A DNA stretch of 64,000 bases. Source: Beverwykella pulmonaria (lineage: Eukaryota > Ascomycota > Dothideomycetes > Pleosporales > Melanommataceae). This document shows, piece after piece, positions 37,595-48,738 of this stretch. Positions within the stretch are counted from its first letter, which is position 1; each line of letters opens with the position of its first letter. The position numbers and the translations under genes were made by a program. Where the stretch lies: positions 1,540,901 to 1,604,900 of the forward strand of contig BCHH01000009.1 of the NCBI GenBank assembly GCA_001599595.1, given 5' to 3'. A model generated the notes under the pieces. It made no database searches. It saw only the letters and a list, made by a program, of their open reading frames with translations, and was not told the DNA's origin.

Positions 37595-38685
37595 ATGGCC
37601 ATCCATCCTACCGACGAAGCTTCGCATAATGCGCACAATGCTTCCACCACGCAGCCCATCAGCATTGAGGCCTGGACCGAACAGGCAACCGCAGCCCTGA
37701 GCTCCGTCACCATCGCCGTGCCCGGAGACATGGCAGGCGCAACCGTCTCGCTCCAGATCCCGCTGGACGAGCACCCAGCCCCACCTGCCGCGGCCGCCGC
37801 GAAGCAGGGCGCCAGCGCCAGCTACTACATGCGCAAGGAGCCGCTGCGTAGGGACAGCATGAAGAGCCGCGAGAGGATGCTCAAGGGCAACGAGGGAACG
37901 CGACGGAGGCAGCGCTGGGAGAATGGTATGCGTCCTCCTCACTCCTACCAGGCTTCCATTGCGGCGTTCCGCATTGGCATTTATAGCGCTGTATAGCTCA
38001 CGCTTGCTTTCTAGATCGCCTCCTAAGCAACCCCTACGCGGAACCCCCCACCCCCAAGGACTGGGAGATCCGCCCAACGTACCCCGTCCGCCACGTCCCG
38101 TACTACCTGGCGCCCCTTTGGGACGCGGGACTGCGCCAGAACGCCTCGGAGCGCGCCGCCGCCGCCGCCAAAGCGAAGGCCAAAGCGGCTCCCAAGACCG
38201 TTGCTGCCAAGCCTACCACGCCGGGCGTCGTCCCCAAAGAGCTGCGCGAGAAGCTGAAGCGCTCCCGCGGCGCAAAAGGCCTGCTCATCGACCTCGAATC
38301 CGAAGTGCGCAAGTTCGTCGAGAGCTGGGAAGAGAAGGAGCGACGCGCCGAGGCCCTGGACATCCCCGCCGATCCGGATTCGTCTGACGACGAGATCGTG
38401 TTTGTGGGTCGCAACGGGCAGATGAACGACTTGCCGTCTCCGACGCGAGAGGACATCAAGCGCGAGATGATGCTGTTCGAGACGCCGGCCGAGGACCAAA
38501 GCGGGAGCTTTGGACGCTGGCTCGTGCATCATATCGGCACCTATTATGGCCTTGATACGTGGTCGGTGACGGTCGGCGAGAGGAGGGAGGCCTATGTCGG
38601 GCTTAAGGAGGCCAGGGTTAGGCAAGGCGCGAGGCGCAAGAGTGTTTGCAGTCCGATTCCGAGGCCGCTCTGGGGAATGGTCTAA
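37595..38685 (+). CDS. R3H-associated N-terminal domain protein
   Basis: Two exons (37595-37925, 38015-38685) give 333 aa in phase. The fungal R3H-associated N-terminal domain spans the intron: RRRQRWENDRLLSNPYAEPPTPKDWEIRPTYPV, then VPYYLAPLWDAGL and PKELREKLKRSRGAKGLLIDLESEVRKFVESWEE. An acidic linker (PADPDSSDDEIVFVGRNGQM) leads to a C-terminal R3H-like region (SFGRWLVHHIGTYYGLDTWSVTVGERREAYVGL), which would bind single-stranded nucleic acid. An Ala/Lys-rich stretch (ERAAAAAKAKAKAAPK) lies in the middle. Role probably in RNA or DNA binding, inferred from family. Confidence 0.88.
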
Positions 38686-40388
38686 GTCCTTGGCTTCTGT
38701 CGCCCCTATCTGAGGCCGCCCACGCCTGAACCTGTGTAGCGCCATATCTAGGTAAGGGCGGTCTCAGAGGTTCGAGTCTCCTACATCTGTCCCTCTTATT
38801 GTCTGTCCTTACGTGTTCGGGTACGTGTACTCTAGTCTCAGCTTGTTGTTGCTCGCATTTGCACTGTATCTGCATAGCTGGGCAAGCATAGGGAATGGCG
38901 GTCCGCTTGCAACATTAATTAGCTTCTTATCATACATTCACAGTTTTGGAAAGGGAAGGAAGACACATCTATAGGGGCTAGATAAGTTTCATTCGTCTAT
39001 CGTATTCCGGCAGGAACCTATGTTAGTACGAGCACAGCCACCAAATATAACTCATACCTATCCATCTATCTGCTTCGATTCAACTTCGGATGTCTTGATG
39101 AACTCGCGCATATCTGAACTCGAGAATAAGTAAATAGCCTTGAACTAGAAGTAGTCTTGTGAATACCATTACTCACCTGTAGCTCAGCCTCTGGGCTTCC
39201 TACTCACCAACAGTAGTGGCAGTCAAAATAGATACTGAAAGATCTAATGAGCCCCTTTCCACGTATCCACAATCTTCGTTTCGCACCCGACCACCCCTCA
39301 CGTGTACCACGTCCCCACCATTGGTCTCTCAACGGAATAACTAGCAAAACAGCCATACCCAGGTATGCTATTACTAGGTTCGCTAACTGCTCCCTGCGTT
39401 ACCTTCTTGGACTCGGCGTCCGGACAGTGGCACGCCGCACTCATTACATAGTTGTTTGTTGCCTGGTAGCGGCAGCACCGGTTTATACTGCCTGTGGCCC
39501 AGTCCAAGCAGCACTGCTATCATACCTACAACAATGCTGATCGCGCCCGATGTCGCGTTAGGGGAGCACCCAGGACCGTAACGGAATTGAGCGGGAGGCT
39601 ATATGTGAAGAGACAGCAGTGAGCGGCGGATGAGATTCCAGGGCTACGAAACATACGCTAACGATATCCAATCATCCTCCAAATTGTATGTTGTGGGAGA
39701 AATCAAAAGTATGTGCCAAGTTTTGCGCGAATATTGAATATGATAAACGTCGATTCACCTACATAATCCCTGCATAAACGTAAGCTCTTAGAAATAACGA
39801 CCAATTATACGCGTCTGGGTCCCTATCATGATCAGGGTCAAAAGCCTCAACCGGAATTTATAGCTTAAATCACCCACTAAGATGTGTGAACACTACAAAC
39901 GGATTGCAAGAGTCCTAAAAGTGCGGGAAAGGTGATTGCTTAGCATGTCTGTAAAAGGTTTCTCAAGCTTGTCTTCCAAAGGCAGGGCTTGTTCGCGATT
40001 GTCATGGAAAAAGTAAAAACAGAGTGATCGACGAACGCGGGAGGAATCTGGTGACCTCCGATCGCAAAGAATCTCTGACAAGGCTTAAAGGGCGTAAGGA
40101 GAGACATGTTGTAGGTTGAGAGGTATGTGAGGCTCTATGAACAATACTTCTAGCAGTGGGGGCTATCCCCATACAGACCTGTGGCGTAGTGCCTGTGCCC
40201 TTGCTTTGATTAGTGCTTACAATTCCAACGTCCATATATGGAGCATCAAATTGCCCTTTCATGCTCTACTAAGAGTTCAACGAGCTCTGGCTACTGTTTA
40301 ATAGTACTTGATGATCCCTGAACTTCCAATATAGGACACGCCACTAGAGATAAGAAAGCGTTAGCAGAAAGGAAGCTACTCAACCACG
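38686..40388. other. 1.7-kb spacer at the switch to transposon-rich sequence
   Basis: No supported gene. Frames here are short and without domains. After about 38.9 kb base composition becomes AT-richer and conserved housekeeping genes stop. Confidence 0.45.
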
Positions 40389-41230
40389 ATGACGCAGTCT
40401 TCGGCTACAAATATCACGGGTCAACACAGAAGTATCGGCCGCAATCTTGGATTGATAGTTTCCCTTACTATCCCACTCTTTTTTGCGAGTTGCTTAATCG
40501 TGTAAGTAGGTACAAAATCCTCTATATGCTGCAAACTAAGATAATCAGAATAATCGCGCTTGGAACATGCGCTGTTGTGTTCCCAGTGCAGAGCGAGTAC
40601 TCTATACTGAACCTTACTGCCGAAACGGTCTTACAACTGGTTGGCAGCCTTAACAAATTCCTGGACGTCATAGCTGCAGGTTCCTTGGGTACATTAGCAA
40701 ATGCCATCAACACCATACGTCTGACAAATCCGGATTTCAATGGCATTCCTCTCTTGGATGTCGACCTAAAAGACGCCCTCTGCAGTCCGATCCATGCCTT
40801 CAGTAATGGCAAGCTGCGATGCAAGAAAGGCCGACGATTTGAAAATACAGTCTCGACTATTCTGTTGATTGCCTTCACAGTAGCTACCTCAATCTGCGTA
40901 TGGCTTCTACCACTTGCTAGCAACACCCTGATGATACCGAAACTGCTCTATCACCCATTACTACACAGCGACGGATGGCCAAATACGGAGCGAAGACTGC
41001 GAGACATGCACTTAGTAACACCAAGAGTTCTCATTGATGACATGAGTTGGGGTGCGCGCTCGTCAGACTCAGCGGACAACATAGAGCTAAATCATGCCGA
41101 GGAGGATAGCTTCTCACACGGCCGGCTGGCATCGTTGATTTACTCCTCATTCTTCGACTTTAACGAACAGTACCAACCCGGATGGAATCAAGGGAAGCTG
41201 GTACCGGAAAAGTACTCGACGGTGTACATG

Positions 41231-41260
41231 ACAGCGCTTGCAACAGTCCGTACTACGGGC
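41231..41260 (+). repeat. Left terminal inverted repeat of hAT element
   Basis: Begins with (a)cagcgcttgcaacagtc and pairs with 42349-42376 on the opposite strand. Confidence 0.88.
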
Positions 41261-42348
41261 CGTAATTTACGCCCCGTACTTGGTATTTGTCGGTAGGTAC
41301 CGTAGTGAGGTGGCAACCGTAATAGGGACCGTACCGTACCGATTTTGAAGCCGTAGTACGGCTGTACGGTTTCCTAATTAGGAGGGAGGCATGGGTTGAG
41401 CATTCGGGGGCTAGATTCAGCAGATTTGCCTGCATTGGGCGTAGGATGTCCCCACAAATGCAAAGGTTTTTAGCCCCTAGCTGACTTTTTGCCTTCATCC
41501 CTATAGAATTGTCAGCTTGTTTACCTTAATTATCATCAAATTCAACATGCAAATCACCAACTGGGTTACCTCGCAGAATACGCGATCGTCTCAGTTGGCG
41601 CAGCCGTCGCAGCCATCAACTCCAACACCACATCATGCCTCTGCCACTTGTAGAGCATGCGCAAGGTGCCCGGCGCGTATAAATCAAGCGCTCGCCGTCA
41701 ATGTACAACGTGGGTAGATCCCATGCTGCTCACCGGCACAAAGTCTCGCAAGCGTATAAAACAGAGCTTGGAGATGGAGGAGTATAACAATAGCCTGCTT
41801 GAAGACCTAGAGCTTGCCAAAACAGACCAACGTCTATCAGATTTACCAGACAATCCTCACCGCTGGTGGAGAGAGATTGGTTAAAAGCAGTTCCCAATCG
41901 TCTTCAAAATGGCGATGGATCACCTCTCCGTGCTAGCCACCTCATGCAATTGCGAGCGCTGTTTCTCCTCTGCCAAACGTATAGTCACATGCGATCGCAA
42001 TTTGCTATCAGCAGCGACAATTGAGGCCTGTCAGTTGCAAAAAAACTAGTTAAGGAGAGACGCTGTGCCGAGTTACCTCAAGGATCTGACTGTTTATATA
42101 AATAACAAGGAGAAAGACGTGTTGGCGTCGGCCGACGACGTGGCCAGCATGCAGGACCTTGACGACGACGTCCCTAAAGACCTTAACCTAGAAGACCTTC
42201 CTAATTAGGAAATTTGTATATATTACCGGCCGTAGAAGCTTTCAATCGCTACGTACGGTTCGCCATCCGTACCGTACAGGTTCTCCAAGCGTAGCGTACG
42301 TACCGTACTTACTAGCAACCGTAACGTAACCGTAGCAGGGACCACCGA

Positions 42349-42376
42349 GCCGTATTACCGACTGTTGCAAGCGCTG
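42349..42376 (-). repeat. Right terminal inverted repeat of hAT element
   Basis: Reads gactgttgcaagcgctg on the plus strand, the reverse complement of the left end. Confidence 0.88.
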
Positions 42377-43790
42377 TGTACATACATACTGCTTCCTAAA
42401 TTGTACGTGGAGCATCAATACGTGCTGTTGATGTAGAAGCCTTGTTCAAAGCTGGTCATACGTTTGGGCCTCCCTACGCAAGGCTCAGCGTGGGACAGTG
42501 GGCTGATCTGAACGTGACTACACCATCGATAACAGTCGAGTGCGATACTTGCCAATCGGAATCTTTGTCCACTTCCGGCGTAAGAGTTTCGGACTACAAC
42601 TCTTCAACATTGCCCGCCTTCACCATCTATCTCGGTGGTATAGAAGAATTGAATTTCGGATCTGTGGCCTGTAACATATCCCTCCAACAATCGCTTTTTC
42701 CGCTCTTGTCATGGACTCTCGAGGACAAGCGTGCAACGCTGCGAATTCACGAAAGCTGTGATGACTGCAAAGATGCTTTATATCCGGCCCCCTATTCTAC
42801 AGACAACCTACTTCTGCTGTGCCTCAAAACCGCCCTACAAGGGACTATTCCCCAGCTTGAGTCTCTCTCCATGCTGGCTTTTCGCAACGCAAGCACTATA
42901 TCAATAACGCAGGAGCAACGCCCGAGCTCCCCTTTCCTCCGATTCCTCGTATCCCGCGCCCACCGCCTCTCATATAATTCGAACGATGGTTGTGAAGACA
43001 TTATTCCGCACATCACTCGTCTCCTCGCCTTCTGGGCCCAACACACTGTCACCCTATCCAACTGGACGCTTTCCACATCTTCCACCAAAACGACGTTCAC
43101 CCGGCGAATGCACTATAGGGTATATGCATCTGGCCCACGGCAACACTGGCAGCTCGCTATTTTGGTTGTGCCGTGTTGGTTGTTGGTAATTGTGCTTGCC
43201 GGGGTAGCATTCTGTCTGTGGCATGGATATTTGAATGGGAAGTGGAAGTGGAAGTCGCTGCAAATGTGGACACTTCATGAGATGATGGTGAGGGCAAACC
43301 AGGCGCCGAAAATGGATGCGCTGGTTGAGGGAGGCATGTTGACTATAAAGATGTCAAGAGCCCGATTCTATGTCCGCTGCACCACAGAGGGACAGAAGGT
43401 GCTCACAGATAAGAACTTAACTATGAATGGCGGAGTTTCTGACGAGGACCGGAACCGTGCTTGCTAGTTCTAGACAGTCTATATCCACTGAGGTATAACA
43501 AAACTAGAAAGTAGAGTGACTTTCACTACACTGAAAGAATTCGTTTACAAAGTACCAAGAATTGGTTTGGATTGTGACTAAAAGATCCTGAATCGTAATT
43601 CCCCGAAGGCGAGTAGCTTTTATATAACGTCTTGGCGCAAAATGTAGGTGCGAAGTTTGATAAGATGACTTTTTACAAATTTGTTTTGTAGTAAGTTTTT
43701 CCGTAGTTATATTGTTTTGTAAGGGGCTGGGTGCTCGAGGAGCCAATATAGCGCCAGAAGAATACTTATGAATTTGATGAAGAGTCTCAG

Positions 43791-44044
43791 AGGTTTGGGA
43801 CCTCAGCTATATACATGGAATGTGCTTAGTCACCCCGACCAGGGGTTCCGAGGTCTGTGGCCTCCCGAGGTCTGTGGCCTCCCGAGGTCTGTGGCCTCCC
43901 GAGGTATGTGGCCACCCAAGGTCTGTGGCCTCCCGAGGTCTGTGGCCACCCAAGGTCTATGGCCTCCCGAGGTCTGTGGCCTCTTTCATCTCGGAGGTTT
44001 GGAACCTCAGCTATATACATGGAATGTGCTTAGTCACCCCGACC
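43791..44044. repeat. 17-bp minisatellite nested between 50-bp direct repeats
   Basis: About eight copies of gtctgtggcctcccgag and close variants fill 43850-43983. They are flanked by two near-identical 50-bp segments at 43791-43840 and 43995-44044 (aggtttgg[g/a]a cctcag ... tagtcaccccgacc). Confidence 0.9.
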
Positions 44045-44577
44045 TGAGGTTCCGAGGTTCACCAACCGAGTATTCCTGAGGTCTGTAGCCTCTTACATGC
44101 ACTGCAGCAGGGAGATCAAAAGGTCTCAAGTGACGTTCACAAAGAAGATGAGGTTTGGTAGTAGTCTATCGCAATTTTGTTGCGTCTAGATACCCAAGGA
44201 AAGAAAGAGAATATGTAATGAAAGATAGCAGAATGTTCGTGGTCTTGTTAGAGTAAGGGTGGTGTGTCATAATAATAGAGGGGCGAGATGTTCAGATACC
44301 CATATATATTTCGCCTTAAGTGATGACGAAGCAAGCAGCTGAAAGAGAAACCAAGACACTTTCTCTGCACCATGCATCCAAGCTTTCAACCATTCCCTAA
44401 GGTGGATTCAGGCAAAGTAGCTCTGTAACGGTTTAGGCTTGTCCAGATGTAGCTAGCTGATCCAAGGTCGGGTGGCTTATAAGCTGCTCTAACTAGATCC
44501 CTCCTAGAAAAACGCAGTCGCCAAATAGTCATTTTCCCCCCATCAGAAAATCTTTACAAACTCTTTGTATCACGGTA

Positions 44578-44632
44578 TATCACGTGAATATCACGTGCAC
44601 CATATGATCTTGGATATCACGTGTACTGTACG
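44578..44632. repeat. Three TATCACGTG (E-box) motifs
   Basis: tatcacgtg occurs three times within 55 bp, preceded by a near copy (tatcacggt). CACGTG is a core site for bHLH factors; a regulatory role is only inferred. Confidence 0.6.
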
Positions 44633-44921
44633 CTTAGTCACATGTCTCGATTAGTCATGGCTGGATATATATACTCGTCGATTTCCATAGCTTCTAAATC
44701 AACTCAGTCCCTGATTTATCTCGTCCATATTACGTGACCGCGCACTGCGATACTTTGCTATGGCACAAACCTCCCCTACTTTAAGAGTGGTCTCCTCACT
44801 CTTCCTCTAAAGAAACTGCTAATAGGGTGGAGAAAAATAGGTGAGGATATACGAACACAGATCAGGACGGAGGAGGCAGTAAGTCAAGGCTCAGGGACGA
44901 GCCTCCCTTAGAGGGAGGTAA

Positions 44922-45264
44922 TATGACGGTGCTGCTCGCTAGCTCGATCACACATCACATGAACACGTGTCAGAAGTGACGGTGGCAGACGTTCAGCTCA
45001 ATCACGCATCACAGGAACATGCATCAGATGCGACAGTAGCGCACGCTCAGCTCAACCACGTCATACGACGCGCGCGCGCCATGTCATGTCACACCCTCAG
45101 GACATGCTCGGTCGGCCTTCGCCCGGACCGTACCCCACTGTATATAGGATCGTTCTCCCTGAGTACCTCTTCCCTCACTATCTTAGTGTAGTTTAATTCG
45201 AGCCGACTTATCCTTCCATTGCCTTACCGCACCCATAATAGTGAAGACAGTACTCGTCATCACA
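44922..45264 (+). mobile_element. Degenerate solo LTR (copy A)
   Basis: About 343 bp starting tatgacggtgctgctcgct and ending tactcgtcatcaca, closely related to 51947-52243. It holds a TATA-like word in actgtatataggatcg near 45140, as expected in an LTR promoter, and is preceded by a purine-rich tract and a fragment that looks like the 3' end of a copia polyprotein frame. No target duplication was found. Confidence 0.75.
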
Positions 45265-46021
45265 CATCTCTCACTTCTTTCACTTCTTTCACTTCTCTCA
45301 CCGCTCTGGTTTCTCTCGCCTTTACTAAGGAGAGCTGCTAGTACGGGATGAGCCATTCTAGGTCAAATTGGCTTGTGGTAGGGCAGTTGTCCCTGATCCT
45401 TCCTGAAGGGCCCTGCAACAGTTGGAACTATTATTGGAGAGCATACAAGGTCCTAAAAGTACGCGGGAGGAATAGTGGTAGATTGATTGGAGTGCCGGTA
45501 CATCATGAAGGGATGGGACTGAGCAATGCTGTCATTTGTCTCCTCACAGGACGTTCGGATGTTGAAGGGGGATACTGTAAGGCCGGCACCAGGCCTGTAC
45601 GGAGGCAATATGGCTCAGATGTCATGTGATTCAGCATATTAGTGTTCCCCCGCCGCCAGCGTGATTTGGCAGCGATTCGTCTCTCCTACTATACACTCCT
45701 ATCTACCCCCAAATCTTACTCTCAACTCTATTTAGTGCGATAGACAACCTTGCATCACACCGTGGCTCATAGCCGCGTGCTAGGCATGAGCCAATTGGGT
45801 TACGAAAAAAAAACTTTCTTCAATAAGAAGAGCCATTATATACATAGGACTAAGAAGCTAGTCTAGGGTTCTTCAAGTATAGTTTGCAAGCAAAAATCTG
45901 AGAATGTTCGGATATTTAATGTATCAATAGTTATACAAATGCAAATCAAAAGTCTATCCAAACCCCAGAAATGTCAATGTCACGAAACAAAGGAAAGGTA
46001 AATCACCTCTGGTCCTCACTA
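45265..46021. other. Intergenic
   Basis: Contains a 93-aa open frame at 45348-45629 with no domain and probably of transposon origin. A tcacttctttcacttctttc repeat sits at 45270-45300. Nothing else seen. Confidence 0.45.
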
Positions 46022-48738
46022 CTATGCATCAATTAGCAAAGCATTCTCAGTAACATTGGCGTCGCGCGACCCAATCTGCTCCGCCAACGCCTCACACATC
46101 GCTTGCAGCTCAATGTTTTCCCAGACCTCAGCACCAGCAAGCTCCGGAGCAACTGCCATAGCCAGCTCCGTAAGACCATCGACAATCAATTCACAGATGA
46201 ATTCATTGAAGGCCGAGGTTCCATGACCTATCTCAAACTGGAGTTGGATATTCATGTGGTTGGCATATGGGCCGTTGCGTGCATTACCAAGGATGGGATC
46301 TGCAGGCCAGGTTAGAAAGATTTAGATATCTTGTAAAGGCGAGTGAACCCACTAATATGATCGGGCCCCGCACAGATCGTAGCCTTATAATGACACTCTG
46401 CCGGCTGAGGGGGTTCACAATTATCACAAATCGGTGCCGGAGCTCTGGGCGTATTCTTCCGCTCCTCAGGAGTCATCAATGCCCGTTTCACAATTCCAGT
46501 CCCGCAACCAGATGCTGTAGGATTCTCGTAATCCTCGTACTCAACCTCCTTGCACGACTTCGCTACAGCCTGCTGCCACGAGGCGACGGCTGCTGCAATC
46601 ATCTGGTCGCGCTCCTTTGTGCTATCATAGTGGCTGTCCTGAATTATGAACTTCAGAGTCTCTTCGCCAGGCTCGTTGCCGACTACTGTCTCCACATTAT
46701 CGAATTCCGCAGGGGTCTTAGAGTCGCATACATTTGCGTTATCAGGACAGAGCTTCTGCAGTTGCTGGAAGAGTATATTACGAAGATCAGTACCGCCATT
46801 TTTGTTGTTCTCGTCTCCAATTGGGACCGAGTTGTTTGAAATAAAGACAGTAGCAGTTGGGATGGCGGGAGTGGCGGGTGTGCCAGTAGCAGTTGGGATG
46901 GCGGGAGTGGTGGGTGTGCATCCTGAGACTGGAGTTGTGGCGCAAAAGGGAATGCCTGCGATGCCACCAACTACGGTACATAGGTAACAGTCGTTAGTGT
47001 AGGTCTCAGTCGCAATGGTGATGGGATTGGCGACGCTTGAGCTTGGCATTGCTGTGTAGGAGCAGGATTGGGATTCGTCGGTCGCGTCAGAGACAGTCAA
47101 CAAGGGGAGTGTCGTCGAACCACAGATGCATCCCCTTGCGTCAATGCCTTCGTCAGGATCCTCATTCTGCAAATTGCAAGATGGTATGGTTGGCGCTGGG
47201 GTGGTTGGCGGTGGTGCACCCGTACCCTGTGCTGTTGTAGGTGTTGGCGTAGCGCATGCGTCTGTAGGCGCGTCCCGCTTGATGTGGGAGTACTTTGCGT
47301 TTTGCTTCTTTTGTAGCAGTCGGGGCGCATTTGCAAATTGTTCGTGGTAGGCCACAATAGCGTCCTCCACATCTTTTACCCTAGATCCGAAACCTGACGG
47401 TTTCGAGCTTTTAATTCGTCGAAATTCAAAGATTGGGACCTGGCGATTAGTGTTCAAGACATTCTCAAATGTGCTGCCTAAACGACCTACCGATCCATCA
47501 ACCTTTTGATCTACTCGCGAAATCGGATCTGGAGTCGTGCCGGCCTCAATGGCGTCTATCCATTCTTTCATTGTGCAACCGTCGCCTTCGCGCACATATG
47601 TCATGCCATCCAATGCTCCGTCTTTTGGTTTTGGAGTCTTCGCATCCCCGTCGCAGAAATCAGGATCAAATCTAAGAATTTCAGCGTTAATTAATCAATG
47701 TTAGAAATATAAAACTTACACTACGTTCTCACGGTCGTTCTTATAGCAAGAAAGAGTATTGATCAAATCCCATAGTGACCCTTGGATACTAGGCATGGCT
47801 CCCGAATCCTTCAAAAGCTTGTAGATCGAGCTAAAGTCATTACGTGGCATGATCGAGGTCACATCCTTGACACTGTCGTTAGGTAGGTCGATTTCCTTCT
47901 TTTCCGCCTTTGCGTAGGACACCACCATCGAGAAGAATCCTAAGATATCATCTTTAAGCGAATCTGGTGCAAGTCCACCTGGTGATGGGGACGCTTGGAA
48001 GAAATCTTTGGTAACATAGACTGTGCCTGGGGGTTTTGTGCGAGGAATCAAGACTGATTGTTCCCCCTTTGTAGCTTTTCTAAATAGATCTTGGATGGCT
48101 TCAAGAGGCATAGGAGCCGTGGCCTGAGCTGAAAACACGCATTTTGCTGCGTCCCCTGGGTTGTCTGGTCCTGTGACCTTCCAATTATTGCATTCATTTT
48201 GATCAATCTCGAAGGAGTTTGGGTTCATATTTTTGTATGGGTCCCAAGCCGTCTATTTCAATATTAGAAGATGATTATTCGGGTTGGAGAAGCAACTTAC
48301 GATATCGTTGGCTATGTCTTCGGCTGCCTTTTGAAGATCTCCAGAGCCGAGTATGATCGTCTTGCCGTTTAATATGTACTCCGCATCCACGGTTTTATCA
48401 ATAGTAGTATCAGCTGTCAGTTCCCAATTGGTACCAGTACGCCCACTAATGACGTGACTTCTCGCCTTTAGCAACTTCTCCTCAGGGCAATCTTTCTCAG
48501 GTTGCAGCGTGATAGAGCCGCATTCAAACTCAAATCCGATACCAGTTCTACCTTGCTCAGTAGCTTCATCATCGACGTCACTTGGATTGTTTGCGCAATT
48601 GCCACCACCATCGACGACGCCCCCGGGGCAGCAGCCTCCGCGCACTGCGAGCTCGGCTGATACAGTACTGCCTGATAGGGAGTTAGGAAGCAGAAAAGAG
48701 ATTGGAAGTAGCCAATAAAGAGACGGCTGTGAACGCAT
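46022..48738 (-). CDS. Large secreted protein, 855 aa, family not recognised
   Basis: Four exons, complement(46022..46299, 46353..47671, 47720..48252, 48301..48738), join in phase with no internal stop. The N-terminus is a signal peptide (LYWLLPISFLLPNSLSGSTVSAE) followed by a Cys/Gly-rich segment (GGCCPGGVVDGGGNC). Next comes an FEFECGSITL...GRTGTNWELTADTTIDKTVDAEYILNG region, a helical domain, a mid-protein motif with a possible KR cleavage site (HIKRDAPTD), a Thr/Pro-rich linker with two copies of PAIPTAT (encoded by a 36-bp repeat near 46858-46920), and a second Cys-rich domain. The C-terminal 95 residues (QLQFEIGHGTSAFNEFICELIVDGLTELAMAVAPELAGAE) form a helical domain whose like I recall near fungal secreted chitinase-type proteins. 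No transmembrane segment after the signal. Function unknown; a secreted interaction or wall protein is an inference. Confidence 0.82.

Larger units (their letters stand above)
41223..42384. mobile_element. Internally deleted hAT transposon with 8-bp target duplication
   Basis: Element body about 41231-42376. Both ends carry an inverted repeat beginning cagcgcttgcaacagtc, 17 bp exact and about 28 bp with mismatches. Flanks tgtacatg (41223-41230) and tgtacata (42377-42384) match at 7 of 8 positions, the 8-bp duplication expected of hAT elements. Inside, 41517-41717 encodes a Ser/Thr/Gln/Pro-rich N-terminal piece and 41800-42210 encodes a degenerate hAT C-terminal dimerisation domain (frame HRWWREIG, then MAMDHLSVLATSCNCERCFSSAKR and TIEACQLQKN followed by a stop). 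The catalytic core between them is missing, so the copy is non-autonomous. Direction of the remnant is plus. Confidence 0.88.
40389..43467 (+). pseudogene. Membrane-protein gene disrupted by a hAT element
   Basis: The left part runs 40389-40501 and 40549-41230 (intron 40502-40548 with donor gtaagt) and the right part runs from about 42385 to the stop at 43467. Left part: N-terminal hydrophobic helices (LGLIVSLTIPLFFASCLIV and IIALGTCAVVFPVQ), the block EYSILNLTAETVLQLVGSLNKFLDVIAAGS, and another helix (CVWLLPLASNTLMIPKLL). Right part: an ectodomain with a CDTC/CDDC pattern and a C-terminal helix (WQLAILVVPCWLLVIVLAGVAF) with a cytosolic tail. If the element and one target copy are ignored the two parts are in the same frame, but a TAA remains at about 42397-42399, shortly after the right target copy, consistent with a later C-to-T change. 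Family unknown to me; large fungal TM proteins with this layout exist. As it stands it cannot make the full protein. Confidence 0.75.
43468..44921. other. AT-rich repeat-bearing spacer
   Basis: No gene. It holds the minisatellite block (43791-44044), a cluster of three TATCACGTG motifs (44578-44632), and at 44840-44920 a degenerate 3' end of a retroelement with a purine-rich tract (agagggaggta) just before the LTR remnant. Confidence 0.6.

Noticed and set aside
38715..38790. tRNA-like stretch with a ggttcgagtc T-loop motif
   Set aside because: The arms around ggttcgagtctcc do not pair well, and no acceptor stem or plausible anticodon arm closes it.
41223..42440. Treating the hAT insertion as lying within an intron of the membrane-protein gene
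   Set aside because: No donor in the left flank combines in phase with any acceptor in the right flank, and the target duplication falls in coding sequence.
43850..43983. CRISPR-like array
   Set aside because: The units are contiguous 17-bp repeats with no spacers, in a eukaryotic genome; it is a minisatellite.
45348..45629. Open frame of 93 aa after LTR copy A
   Set aside because: No known domain; it lies in repeat-derived sequence and is likely chance or transposon debris.
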